NCBI GenBank assembly: GCA_030018455.1
Contig: JASEFU010000012.1
Span: 1-37,945 of the forward strand
Source: Dehalococcoidia bacterium
Lineage (GTDB): Bacteria > Chloroflexota > Dehalococcoidia > DSTF01 > JALHUB01
Length of the DNA: 37,945 nt
Direction: 5' to 3'
The notes beneath the pieces are model-generated. The model searched no databases. It was not told the DNA's origin and was given only the letters and a program-made list of their open reading frames with translations. This document shows positions 1 to 6,782 of this stretch, piece after piece. Position 1 is the stretch's first letter. The number at the start of each line of letters is the position of its first letter. The position numbers were made by a program, and so were the translations under genes.

Positions 1-93
1 CGCATTTACAACACCGTGCGCCCTCATCAGGCGCTGAACTACAAGACGCCATGGCTGGTAGTGTGTGAAGAACGACAACGGCGGACGGCATAG
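1..93 (+). CDS. IS481/IS3-type transposase, C-terminal fragment
   Basis: Thirty residues are visible before the TAG at 91-93. They include YNTVRPHQALNYKTP, the hallmark end of the DDE integrase core (rve_3 region) in IS481 and IS3 family transposases. The frame is open to the window edge, so this is the 3' end of a gene that starts outside. The protein would catalyse cut-and-join transposition of the element. The catalytic DDE residues are not in view. Confidence 0.8.
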   Translation, partial: RIYNTVRPHQALNYKTPWLVVCEERQRRTA

Positions 94-119
94 TGTCACC
101 AATGTACTGAACGAGTACA
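94..119 (+). repeat. Terminal inverted repeat of the IS, with internal palindrome
   Basis: This begins directly after the transposase stop codon. It contains a perfect palindrome, TGTACT (103-108), GAACG, AGTACA (114-119), and ends in ACA, as expected for the outer end of a TGT...ACA element. The partner repeat is outside the window. Confidence 0.55.
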
Positions 120-124
120 CTGTC

Positions 125-153
125 TTGAGCTTAGCAGTTCAGAGTGCTAAAGT
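125..153 (+). promoter_or_regulatory. Sigma70-type promoter for the RodZ-like gene
   Basis: TTGAGC (125-130), a 17-base spacer and TAAAGT (148-153). It starts six bases beyond the presumed IS end. Transcription would begin around 160, at or just before the TTG start codon at 163, so the message would be leaderless or nearly so. No Shine-Dalgarno sequence is visible here, which fits. Confidence 0.5.
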
Positions 154-162
154 AATGTACCG

Positions 163-900
163 TTGATGTACGAGAAACCGGCAGGAGCGGCCGCAGCGGC
201 GCTAGGAAGGACCCTTTCGGAGACCCGCAGCGCCCGCGGCTTCACCCTCGACGACGTCGAGCGCGAGACGCGCATAGCCAAGCGGTACCTGGAGGCGCTG
301 GAGCGGGAAGAGTTCCACGTACTGCCGGCGCCCGTCTACTGCCGCGCGTTCCTGCGCACTTACGCGCAATTCCTGGGGCTCGACCCGAAGCAGGTGCTTT
401 CGCTCTACCCCGAAAAGGGAAAGGAGCCGGAGATGGCGCCGCTGCCCCAGGTGTCCAAGCCGCCTCCTCCAACTCTCTCGCTCAACTGGATTATCTCGGG
501 CGGAGTCGTGCTCATCCTTCTGCTGGCAGGCGTCCTGCTCTATCAGTCGGGCTCCAGCGAGGGTGGTCCCGTGACCGCGCCAGGGGCGGCGAGCACCGTG
601 GCCGCCGAACAGCAGGGCGCGGGAGCCGAGGAGCCGAACCCCGAAGCAGCCGCTCGCGCCTCTGCTTCCGCGGTTGAAGGAGAACCCGCGATCGATGAGG
701 CGACGATGCCGGATGTCCGGGGATCCACCCTTCCCGACGGCCTGCGCGCCATTCCCAATGTGGGCATCGAGTGGGTGGTAATGTCGGTCTACAGCGACAG
801 CGTGCCCGCCGGCGTCATAATCAGCCAGAGCCCTTCTCCAGACAGTGAGGTGAGCGCGGGCGCTGTCGTGACGCTAACCGTCAGCCGCGGCAGTTCCTGA
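163..900 (+). CDS. RodZ-like HTH membrane protein with C-terminal PASTA domain
   Basis: A 245-residue single-pass membrane protein. Residues about 15-82 form the RodZ/HTH_25-type helix-turn-helix, including FTLDDVERETRIAKRYLEAL and a following YCRAFLRTYAQFLGLD. A proline-rich linker leads to a membrane helix at about 109-128, then an Ala/Glu-rich spacer, and a PASTA domain from about 182 (MPDVRG...) to 242. RodZ links the cytoskeleton to cell elongation, and PASTA domains bind peptidoglycan or muropeptides, so a cell-envelope or shape role is likely. Classical RodZ carries a different beta domain outside the membrane. TTG (163) is followed by ATG (166) and either could be the start. rimO follows 52 bases downstream. 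Confidence 0.8.
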   Translation: MMYEKPAGAAAAALGRTLSETRSARGFTLDDVERETRIAKRYLEALEREEFHVLPAPVYCRAFLRTYAQFLGLDPKQVLSLYPEKGKEPEMAPLPQVSKPPPPTLSLNWIISGGVVLILLLAGVLLYQSGSSEGGPVTAPGAASTVAAEQQGAGAEEPNPEAAARASASAVEGEPAIDEATMPDVRGSTLPDGLRAIPNVGIEWVVMSVYSDSVPAGVIISQSPSPDSEVSAGAVVTLTVSRGSS

Positions 901-952
901 CTCCCGGCCCTCGATGCAGCCCGCCTGAAAACGCCAACCACACGGATCTGCC

Positions 953-2266
953 TTGCGCTATCATCTCGTCACCCTGGGCTGCCCTAAGAATGCCGTCGAC
1001 TCGCGCCGGCTGGAGTGGCTGCTGGGTGAGCGCGGCGCCCAGTCTTCGCCCCTGAAGACGGCCGATTTCATCATCGTCAACACGTGCGGGTTTATAGACG
1101 CGGCGAAAGAGGAGTCGATAAACGCCGTCCTCCGTCTGGCGATGAACAAGCGGCCGGGGCAGAAGCTCCTGGTCGCGGGCTGCCTGACGGAGCTCTACGC
1201 GGCGCAACTGGCGGAGGAGATCCCCGAGATCGACCACCTGTTTGGAGTCGAGGCGTGGGATGCCATCCTGCGGCTCATCGACGGAGCGGACGCGGGGGAG
1301 AAGGCGAAGGACGGACCGAAAAGGCGCGAACCCGCCGCTGCCGCGCCCAGCGCCTACCTCAAGATCGCGGACGGCTGCAACGCCCGCTGCAGCTTCTGCG
1401 TGATCCCCCGCATCAAGGGCCGCCTTCACAGCACCCCGCCCGCGGAAGTTGTCGCCGAGGCGCGCCGCCTGGCCTCGGAGGGCGTGCGGGAGCTTGTGCT
1501 CGTCGCCCAGGACACGACCGCCTACGGACGCGACCTCGGCATGCGCGACGGCCTCCCCGCGCTCGTCGAGCGGCTGGCGGCGGATGTGCCCGAAGCTGCC
1601 TGGATACGGATCATGTACGCTTACCCCGGCCACATCACCCAGCGGTTGCTGCGGGTTATGGCGGCAACGCCGCAGGTCTGCCACTACCTCGACGTGCCGC
1701 TGCAGCACATAAGCGCGGATGTTCTTCGCCGGATGCGCCGCCCTCACGATGCGCTGGAGACCCGCCGCATGCTGGAGCGGGTGCGCGGCGCGCTGCCCGA
1801 CGCGGCCCTTCGCACCACGTTCCTTGTCGGCTTCCCGGGCGAGACGGAGCGCGACTTCGGGGAGCTGCTCGATTTCGTGCGCGAGGTGAAGTTCGAGCAT
1901 GTGGGAGCGTTCACGTTCTCCCCGCAGGAGGGCACAGAGGCGGCGCGGCTGCCTGATCAGGTCCCCGAGAGGGTGAAGCGGCGGCGCTACCGGGAGCTGA
2001 TGGAGACGGCGCGGCGCATTTCTCTGGGACGGAACCGCGAGTGGCTGGGCCGCGAGATGGTGGTGCTGGTAGAATCGGGTTCCGCGAAGTCGAAGTCAGG
2101 CGAGCGGGTGTTCGCCGGCCGCTCATACCGCGACGCCCCGGAGATCGACGGGCTGACGCTCTGCACCGGTGAGGCGACGCCGGGGGAGATGCTCACCGTC
2201 CGCATCAAGCGCGCTCTCCCCTACGACCTGCTGGCGGAGCGCGTCGACGCGCCGTCTCCCGGCTAG
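953..2266 (+). CDS. rimO: Ribosomal protein S12 methylthiotransferase RimO
   Basis: A radical-SAM enzyme that adds a methylthio group to the conserved aspartate of ribosomal protein S12. The N-terminal UPF0004 domain carries three cluster-binding cysteines (C10 in LGCPKN, C45 in NTCGF, C77 in AGCLTE). The radical-SAM cluster is C142-x3-C146-x2-C149 in DGCNARCSFC. A TRAM domain ends the protein. LGCPKNxVDS and the 437-residue length fit RimO rather than MiaB or MtaB. The start is a TTG codon at 953, placed directly before the conserved YHLVTLGC strand. The stop shares a CTAG with the stop of the convergent ylxP-like gene. Confidence 0.95.
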   Translation: MRYHLVTLGCPKNAVDSRRLEWLLGERGAQSSPLKTADFIIVNTCGFIDAAKEESINAVLRLAMNKRPGQKLLVAGCLTELYAAQLAEEIPEIDHLFGVEAWDAILRLIDGADAGEKAKDGPKRREPAAAAPSAYLKIADGCNARCSFCVIPRIKGRLHSTPPAEVVAEARRLASEGVRELVLVAQDTTAYGRDLGMRDGLPALVERLAADVPEAAWIRIMYAYPGHITQRLLRVMAATPQVCHYLDVPLQHISADVLRRMRRPHDALETRRMLERVRGALPDAALRTTFLVGFPGETERDFGELLDFVREVKFEHVGAFTFSPQEGTEAARLPDQVPERVKRRRYRELMETARRISLGRNREWLGREMVVLVESGSAKSKSGERVFAGRSYRDAPEIDGLTLCTGEATPGEMLTVRIKRALPYDLLAERVDAPSPG

Positions 2267-2556
2267 AGCGCCTCCACGAGCTCGATCTGCGCGTCGAGCA
2301 TCTCCGCGTCGAGGCGGCTGTGGCGCACGAAGCCCACCACCTTCTCCAGGGTCTCGCTGACGTGCCGGCTGCTGTTCGACACGCAGGTCAGCCCCAGAGA
2401 AGCTATCTGCCAGCTATCCTGGTGGTCGATCTCGGCGATGGAGACGTTGTAGCGGTTGCGGACGCGGGTTATCAGCGACTTGATTACCTGTCGCTTTCCT
2501 TTCAACGAGGCGTTTTCCGGCAAACGAAGCACAATACGGCACGCTCCGATGGTCAT
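2263..2556 (-). CDS. DUF503 / YlxP-like protein
   Basis: A 97-residue protein of the DUF503 (YlxP) family, recognised by the start MTIGACRIVLRLPENASLKGKR and the following SLITRVRNRYNVSIAEID. YlxP proteins are small cytosolic proteins usually found near translation and ribosome-maturation genes (nusA-infB-rbfA). Their molecular role is unsettled, and RNA binding has been suggested. Here it is the last gene of a minus-strand operon, its start overlapping the scpB stop by four bases. Its TAG overlaps the rimO TAG in one CTAG. Confidence 0.85.
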   Translation of the reverse strand: MTIGACRIVLRLPENASLKGKRQVIKSLITRVRNRYNVSIAEIDHQDSWQIASLGLTCVSNSSRHVSETLEKVVGFVRHSRLDAEMLDAQIELVEAL

Positions 2557-3101
2557 TCCCCCTGTCCCCCCTCCGATAAGTCATCCGGCAGCGGCGGCAT
2601 GTCCTCGCGGCGCTCGAGCCCGAAGTGCTCCAGGAAGCGCACGGTGACGCCGAGAAGCACCGGCCGGCCCGGCGTGGCTGCCCTGCCGACCTCCTGGATG
2701 AGGTTGCGCGCCAGAAGCGTGGCGACCGCGCCGTCGGAGTTTACGCCCCGTATCGCTTCGATGCCGGCTCGCGTAATCGGCTGCTTGTACGCGATGATGG
2801 CCAGGGTCTCGAGGGCGGCGGTGGAGAGCCGCTGGTTGTGGTCCATGTTCAGAAAGCTCTCGACGTAGCGCGCCGCCTCGGGCGCCGTCACCATCTGCAC
2901 CAGGTCGCCCTCGCGCTGAATGCGGACGCCCCGCTGCCGGCACTCCTCCGCCAGCTCCTCGACCGCCTTCTCGACCTCGCCCACCGGCCAGTGGATGCTC
3001 CTCGCGAGGACGGCAAGCTCCACCGGCTCCTGGGCCACGAAGAGTATGCTCTCGAGGACCGGCTTTATCCTTTCAACCGGAGGTCGTCGTATCCGTGGCA
3101 T
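2553..3101 (-). CDS. scpB: Segregation and condensation protein ScpB
   Basis: A 182-residue protein with the ScpB double winged-helix layout: ILFVAQEPVEL near the N-terminus, then LSTAALETLAIIAYKQPITRAGIEAIRG, the most conserved stretch of the family, then the second winged helix (GRPVLLGVT). ScpB is the kleisin-interacting subunit of the bacterial SMC-ScpAB complex that organises and segregates the chromosome. Its usual partner scpA is not adjacent and does not lie in this window. The polar tail (EDMPPLPDDLSEGGQGE) is unconserved. It is the third gene of the mtaB operon. Confidence 0.93.
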   Translation of the reverse strand: MPRIRRPPVERIKPVLESILFVAQEPVELAVLARSIHWPVGEVEKAVEELAEECRQRGVRIQREGDLVQMVTAPEAARYVESFLNMDHNQRLSTAALETLAIIAYKQPITRAGIEAIRGVNSDGAVATLLARNLIQEVGRAATPGRPVLLGVTVRFLEHFGLERREDMPPLPDDLSEGGQGE

Positions 3102-3146
3102 CGTTCCTGGCGGACAGTCAGCAGGAGTACTTCTTCCGCCCTCCTG

Positions 3147-3797
3147 CTAACCTTCCCTTTTCTCCTCTTCTGCCTCTCCCTCGGGTCCTTTTTCAGCGGA
3201 AGCGGCGATGCCGGTCTCCGGCTGGGGAGCCGGAGGCGGCGGAGCGAATTCGAGGCCCGGCGGCGGCTCGACGTAAGTGATGTGGATGCGCGGCGGCCGC
3301 GAAAGCCTCACTTTCATCGTCGCCAGGGCGTCGCGTGTCAGGCCCGATGCCTGATCGGCGATGGCGGCGATATCGTGCTCGGGGCTTACCTGCAAGTGAA
3401 GGGCGACCGCGACGGCCTTGCCCTGCGAGGACACCCTCGCCCGCGAGCTCGTCACACCGCCGACGCCTCCTGTAAGCTGCTCCAGACGGCGGCCGATGGC
3501 GTCGGTGGAGAGAAACGCCTTCCCTCCTTCGACCTCTCCGATTTCGACCATCCGCGACGGCCCCGGTGACAGCTCGAGAAGAAGAACGATGAGCGCGATA
3601 ACGCCGATGATGGCGCCGCCCAGCGTCAGCACGAGTCTCGCCGTGTTGTTTTCATGGGCATCGACGTATTCGACGAGATCGCCCATGCGGTCGACGGCGT
3701 CGCCGCTGAACCCCCAGGCGAGCACTATCACGGCAACGACGGCGACGATAAGGGCAAGGGAGCCAAGGACAACAATGAGGCGGTTGAAAGCGTTCAT
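3147..3797 (-). CDS. amaP: AmaP-like membrane protein (Asp23 anchor family)
   Basis: A 216-residue protein with two N-terminal membrane helices (about 6-29 and 57-78) joined by a short loop. An Asp23/Gls24-like soluble domain follows (about 85-170; MVEIGEVEGGKAFLST, VSPEHDIAAIADQASGLTRD). This is the architecture of AmaP, the membrane anchor of the alkaline-shock protein Asp23 in Firmicutes. No separate Asp23 gene is visible here. The C-terminal tail is rich in Pro, Glu and Lys. The gene starts nine bases after the mtaB stop, so it is probably co-transcribed. The symbol is by similarity only. Confidence 0.72.
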   Translation of the reverse strand: MNAFNRLIVVLGSLALIVAVVAVIVLAWGFSGDAVDRMGDLVEYVDAHENNTARLVLTLGGAIIGVIALIVLLLELSPGPSRMVEIGEVEGGKAFLSTDAIGRRLEQLTGGVGGVTSSRARVSSQGKAVAVALHLQVSPEHDIAAIADQASGLTRDALATMKVRLSRPPRIHITYVEPPPGLEFAPPPPAPQPETGIAASAEKGPEGEAEEEKREG

Positions 3798-3806
3798 CTC
3801 GTCCTC

Positions 3807-5081
3807 CTAGTCGATCAGTTCTCCCCGCAGGGCGCCGTCCTCGCGATGCAGGAGCCTCGTCATGGTCAGCGTGTTCTCCAGCGGGCTATCGCTGGGAGCG
3901 AGCACCCTCGCGTAGTTGCCGGTCAACCCCTCCCAGAGTCCGCCGTTCTGCTTCTCCCACAGCACAAGCGACGTCGTCCCTGCGAGACGCTCCAGGAAGC
4001 GCGCGTGCAGCCGCTCCGCCAGCGCCAGCAGGCGTGCCACGCGTTCACGTTTCACCGCCTCAGGCACAGGGTCAGGCATCCCGGCCGCCAGCGTGCCGGG
4101 CCGGCGCGAAAAGGGGAAAACGTGAACACCGGAAAGCTCCGTCTCTTCGCAGAGACGGCAGGTCGCCTCGAAGTCGGCCTCCGTCTCGCCCGGGAAGCCG
4201 GCGATGACGTCGGTGGTGACGGCGGCGTCGGGAAGCGCCTCGCGGATGTCGCGGACGACTCGCCGGAAGTCGTCCGACGTGTAGCGGCGGCGCATTCGCC
4301 CCAAGACGGCGTCGCTGCCGCTCTGCAGGGGGATGTGGAAATGACGGCAGAGGCGGGGGTCGTCCCACAGCCGCAGCAGCGCGGGCGAGAAGTCAGGCGG
4401 TTGCAGCGACGAGACGCGGATGCGACGGATCGGCGTCTCGCGCAAAACGGCGGAGACGAGCGCGTGGAGGCTGTCGCCGGTGTCACTGCGGTACGCGCCC
4501 AGTTGCGTGCCCGTCAGCACAACCTCGGTCGTGCCCGCTTCGGCGCGGGCGCGCACCTCCCGCAGCACCTCTTCGCGCGGAACGCTCCGTTCCGGGCCGC
4601 GGGTGCGCGGCACGATGCAGAACGAGCAGACCTGGCTGCAACCTTCCTGGACCTTGACGAAGGAGCGGGTGCGCAGCGGGCAGGCGGAACAGGAGCGTTC
4701 GTGCGCTGTTGGGGCGAGGCCGCCTTCCATGAGCAACGCGGCGGCCCTGCGCTTGTCCCTGCCAGCGAGCGCGAAATCGGCGCCGGCGTCCCGCATCACC
4801 TGCGCCCCTTCTGCCTCGACGGCGCAACCGGCCGCGATGATCTTCGCTTCGGGCGACAGGCGGCGCGCCAGGCGCACGTAGTGTCGCGACTTGCGGGAAG
4901 CGACGTGGGTGACGGCGCAGGTGTTGATGACGAAGGCGTCAGCGGGGGCGGCGCGGTCGGTCAATTGCCAGCCGGCGGCGGCCAGGTCGCGCGCAATCGC
5001 TTCCGACTCGGCCTGGTTGAGCTTGCAGCCCAGGGTCAGCACGGCGGCGCGTTTGGGGGCGGACAGCGAGAATCGCTTCAC
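3807..5081 (-). CDS. mtaB: tRNA threonylcarbamoyladenosine (t6A37) methylthiotransferase MtaB
   Basis: A radical-SAM methylthiotransferase that converts t6A to ms2t6A at position 37 of ANN-decoding tRNAs. The UPF0004 domain has cysteines C19 (LGCKLNQAES), C55 (NTCAVT) and C86 (AGCAVE). The radical-SAM cluster is C148-x3-C152-x2-C155 in EGCSQVCSFC, followed by IVPRTRG. LGCKLNQAE separates MtaB from MiaB and RimO. A CSAC pair at 131-134 just before the radical-SAM core is seen in related proteins. The 424-residue length is normal. The start is a GTG at 5081, behind a strong promoter at 5114-5141, and it heads the operon mtaB-amaP-scpB-ylxP. Confidence 0.95.
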   Translation of the reverse strand: MKRFSLSAPKRAAVLTLGCKLNQAESEAIARDLAAAGWQLTDRAAPADAFVINTCAVTHVASRKSRHYVRLARRLSPEAKIIAAGCAVEAEGAQVMRDAGADFALAGRDKRRAAALLMEGGLAPTAHERSCSACPLRTRSFVKVQEGCSQVCSFCIVPRTRGPERSVPREEVLREVRARAEAGTTEVVLTGTQLGAYRSDTGDSLHALVSAVLRETPIRRIRVSSLQPPDFSPALLRLWDDPRLCRHFHIPLQSGSDAVLGRMRRRYTSDDFRRVVRDIREALPDAAVTTDVIAGFPGETEADFEATCRLCEETELSGVHVFPFSRRPGTLAAGMPDPVPEAVKRERVARLLALAERLHARFLERLAGTTSLVLWEKQNGGLWEGLTGNYARVLAPSDSPLENTLTMTRLLHREDGALRGELID

Positions 5082-5113
5082 TGCGAGCTTCGGCCTTCGC
5101 TGGAATCGCCTTC

Positions 5114-5141
5114 ATCATACCCTAAGGATCAGGTATGTCAA
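5114..5141 (-). promoter_or_regulatory. Sigma70-type promoter of the mtaB operon
   Basis: Reading the minus strand: TTGACA (5141-5136), a 16-base spacer and TATGAT (5119-5114). The -35 is perfect and the -10 matches five of six. The predicted start lies around 5107, leaving a leader of about 25 bases before the GTG of mtaB. Confidence 0.75.
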
Positions 5142-5170
5142 ATTGCGATCAGCCGTGAGAGGGGCCGCCT

Positions 5171-5281
5171 CTAGCTGCAGTGGGTGAAGCCGCAGATGGG
5201 GCACCGGATGCAGCCCTCGCCGTGAACCAGCGGGCCGCCGCAATCGGGGCAGCGATGGGAACTGATCCTTCTCCTTGACAC
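5171..5281 (-). CDS. 36-residue zinc-ribbon microprotein, NrdJ-tail-like
   Basis: A small reading frame with GTG start at 5281 and TAG at 5173-5171. An AAAGGAGG ribosome binding site sits six bases upstream, and a perfect -35 box lies further up. The peptide has C11-x2-C14 and C27-x2-C30 (CPDCGGP, CPICGF), with extra cysteines at 24 and 35, so it should bind one zinc ion. The pattern CPxCG...GC..CPxCGxxxC resembles the C-terminal tail of B12-dependent ribonucleotide reductase (NrdJ), but no reductase body precedes it. It could be a free-standing relative of that tail or an unrelated zinc ribbon. Its promoter holds an SOS-box-like palindrome, which suggests a damage response. Function unknown. 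Confidence 0.72.
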   Translation of the reverse strand: MSRRRISSHRCPDCGGPLVHGEGCIRCPICGFTHCS

Positions 5282-5325
5282 GGCGCGCCTCCTTTCTAGA
5301 GCATCTGTTCTATTTACTACTCGCA

Positions 5326-5354
5326 ACAGTAACAGAACAGGCGTTCGTTGTCAA
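5326..5354 (-). promoter_or_regulatory. Promoter of the zinc-ribbon gene
   Basis: On the minus strand: TTGACA (5354-5349), a 17-base spacer and TACTGT (5331-5326). The -35 is perfect, and the -10 keeps the key T1, A2 and T6. The predicted start is around 5319, about 38 bases before the GTG. Confidence 0.65.
5334..5347 (-). promoter_or_regulatory. LexA/SOS-box-like operator between -35 and -10
   Basis: The minus strand reads CGAACGCCTGTTCT, that is CGAAC-N4-GTTCt. The Gram-positive LexA (DinR) box is CGAAC-N4-GTTCG, so nine of ten conserved positions match. It lies wholly inside the promoter spacer, where a repressor would block polymerase. A further half-site, CTGTTCT (5305-5311), forms a seven-base inverted repeat with AGAACAG (5334-5340). 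The LexA motif of this lineage is not known from this window, so LexA control is inferred. Confidence 0.5.
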
Positions 5355-5395
5355 GAGAGGACCGTTTTGCCGCTCGGAGGCGGATCAGGCGGAGG

Positions 5396-5515
5396 CTATT
5401 CCGAGGAGAGCCACTGGAGGAGCTGCTGCATCTTCTCCAGCAGCCACTGCACCCGCTGCTGGTCGGTCAGCAGCAGCACGGCGACAACGAGGACGGCGAT
5501 ACCGAGTTCGGGCAC
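5396..5515 (-). CDS. 39-residue single-helix membrane peptide
   Basis: GTG start at 5515, TAG at 5398-5396, with a GGAAGGAG ribosome binding site four bases upstream and a near-consensus promoter. Residues 3-16 (ELGIAVLVVAVLLL) form a short hydrophobic helix. Residues 17-36 are polar to amphipathic, rich in Gln and Leu, with Trp at 24 and 35. This looks like a small inner-membrane protein with a cytoplasmic amphipathic helix, like many regulators or stress peptides. I do not recognise the family. It lies upstream of, and on the same strand as, the zinc-ribbon gene, but each has its own promoter. Confidence 0.65.
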   Translation of the reverse strand: MPELGIAVLVVAVLLLTDQQRVQWLLEKMQQLLQWLSSE

Positions 5516-5545
5516 GGCGCTCCTTCCCGATAACGAGATATCAGC

Positions 5546-5573
5546 ACTATAGCATCCCGTCTGCCGCTGTCAA
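5546..5573 (-). promoter_or_regulatory. Strong promoter of the small membrane peptide
   Basis: On the minus strand: TTGACA (5573-5568), a 16-base spacer and TATAGT (5551-5546). The predicted start is around 5539, leaving a leader of about 24 bases. It is among the best promoter matches in the window. Confidence 0.75.
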
Positions 5574-5588
5574 CCGGCGCCCGGCCGC

Positions 5589-5618
5589 TTGCCGCCTCGC
5601 GCCCGCCGCCCCTATCAT
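5589..5618 (+). promoter_or_regulatory. Candidate promoter of glycerate kinase
   Basis: TTGCCG (5589-5594), an 18-base spacer and TATCAT (5613-5618). The start would fall near 5625, 18 bases before the ATG at 5643. It lies back to back with the minus-strand promoter at 5546-5573. Confidence 0.45.
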
Positions 5619-5642
5619 GGCCGTGCCGGACCAAAGGCGACG

Positions 5643-6782
5643 ATGCGTTTCTTGATAAGTCCCCAGGAGTTCAAGGGCAGCCTCTCCGCCGAAGAGGCGG
5701 CGCAGGCCATCGCACGGGGCCTGCGGCGCGCCTGGCCCGAGGCCGAGCTGGACGTCGCGGCCATGGCCGACGGCGGCCCGGGCACCGTCGCCGCCGTACT
5801 GTCGGCGGGCGGCGGCCAGGCGCAGAAGACGGTGGTGAGCGACCCTCTCGGCAGGCCCGTAGAGGCCGTCTGGGCGCTCCTCGACGACGGCCCGGCTGCG
5901 GTCATCGAGATGGCGGCGGCGTCAGGGCTTGTCCTGCTCTGCCCCGAAGAGCTGGACCCGCGCCGCACGACCACCTACGGGACCGGCGAGCTGATCGGGG
6001 CGGCGCTGGACGCCGGCTGCCGCAGGCTGACGGTGGGCGTGGGCGGCAGCGCCACGAACGACGGCGGCGGCGGCATGGCGCAGGCGCTGGGCGCCCGCCT
6101 CCTCGATGAGCAGGAGCGCGACCTCCCGCCCGGCGGCGCAGCCCTTGCCCGCCTGCACCGCATCGACCCCTCCGGCCTCGATGCGCGCCTAGCGGATGTC
6201 CGCGTGCAGGTGGCTACCGACGTGACGAACCCCCTGTGCGGCGACCTCGGCGCTTCGCGAGTGTACGGGCCGCAGAAAGGGGCGACGCCGGAGGCAGTGG
6301 AGGAGCTGGAAGCGGCGCTTTGCCGCTATGCCGAAATCGTGCGCCGCGACCTGGGAGTCGATATCGCCGACGCGCCGGGCGCCGGCGCCGCGGGAGGGCT
6401 CGGCGGCGGGCTCATCGCTTTCCTGAAGGCGGAGGTACGTCCGGGGGGCGAGCTTGTGGCCGAGGCGATAGGCCTGAGGGAGCGAATGAAGCGGGCAGAC
6501 GTTGTGCTCACGGGCGAAGGGCGCCTGGACAGGCAGACGGGTTTCGGGAAGACGGTGGCCACCGTCGCGCGCATGGCGAAGGAGGAGAAGCGGCCGGTGA
6601 TAGCGCTCGTGGGCGGCATCGAGGAGGACAGCGCCGCGACAGAAGATATCGACGCGGTGCTGTCGATTATTTCGCGGCCGATGACGCTCGCCGAAGCGAT
6701 GACAGAAGCGGCCGGTCTGCTCGAGGACGCGGCCGCGCGGGCGGCGGCGCTCGCGCGCGGCGGGTATTTCCCGCGCCGTTAG
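5643..6782 (+). CDS. Glycerate kinase (GckA/GlxK-type, family 1)
   Basis: A 379-residue enzyme that phosphorylates D-glycerate with ATP, feeding it into glycolysis or the glyoxylate/serine routes. Family 1 features: the opening LISPQEFKGSLSAEEAAQAI, the ADGGPGT motif near residue 40, TTYGTGELIGAALDAG, VGVGGSATNDGGGG, GAGAAGGLGGGL and VLTGEGRLDRQT. The ATG at 5643 was chosen because it directly precedes the conserved LISPQEFKGS strand and follows an AAAGGCGA site. Upstream in-frame codons would lie in the promoter. Its stop overlaps that of the convergent membrane-protein gene. The product could be 2- or 3-phosphoglycerate. Confidence 0.93.
   Translation: MRFLISPQEFKGSLSAEEAAQAIARGLRRAWPEAELDVAAMADGGPGTVAAVLSAGGGQAQKTVVSDPLGRPVEAVWALLDDGPAAVIEMAAASGLVLLCPEELDPRRTTTYGTGELIGAALDAGCRRLTVGVGGSATNDGGGGMAQALGARLLDEQERDLPPGGAALARLHRIDPSGLDARLADVRVQVATDVTNPLCGDLGASRVYGPQKGATPEAVEELEAALCRYAEIVRRDLGVDIADAPGAGAAGGLGGGLIAFLKAEVRPGGELVAEAIGLRERMKRADVVLTGEGRLDRQTGFGKTVATVARMAKEEKRPVIALVGGIEEDSAATEDIDAVLSIISRPMTLAEAMTEAAGLLEDAAARAAALARGGYFPRR

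Larger units (their letters stand above)
1..119 (+). mobile_element. Right end of an IS481-like insertion sequence (partial)
   Basis: The window opens inside an insertion sequence. A transposase reading frame stops at 93. It is followed at once by a terminal-repeat-like sequence, 94-119, which read from the outside begins TGTACTCGTTCAG and ends GGTGACA. That matches my memory of the TGT...ACA ends of IS481 elements. The left part lies outside the window, so intactness cannot be judged. Confidence 0.7.

Noticed and set aside
5156-5173. Possible terminator after the zinc-ribbon gene (AGAGG...CCTCT)
   Set aside because: The stem is only about five pairs and no T-run follows; a chance match is likely in this GC-rich DNA.
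3654-5174. 506-residue plus-strand reading frame
   Set aside because: It is antisense to mtaB and amaP, an effect of high GC in the third codon position. Its protein has no recognisable motif.
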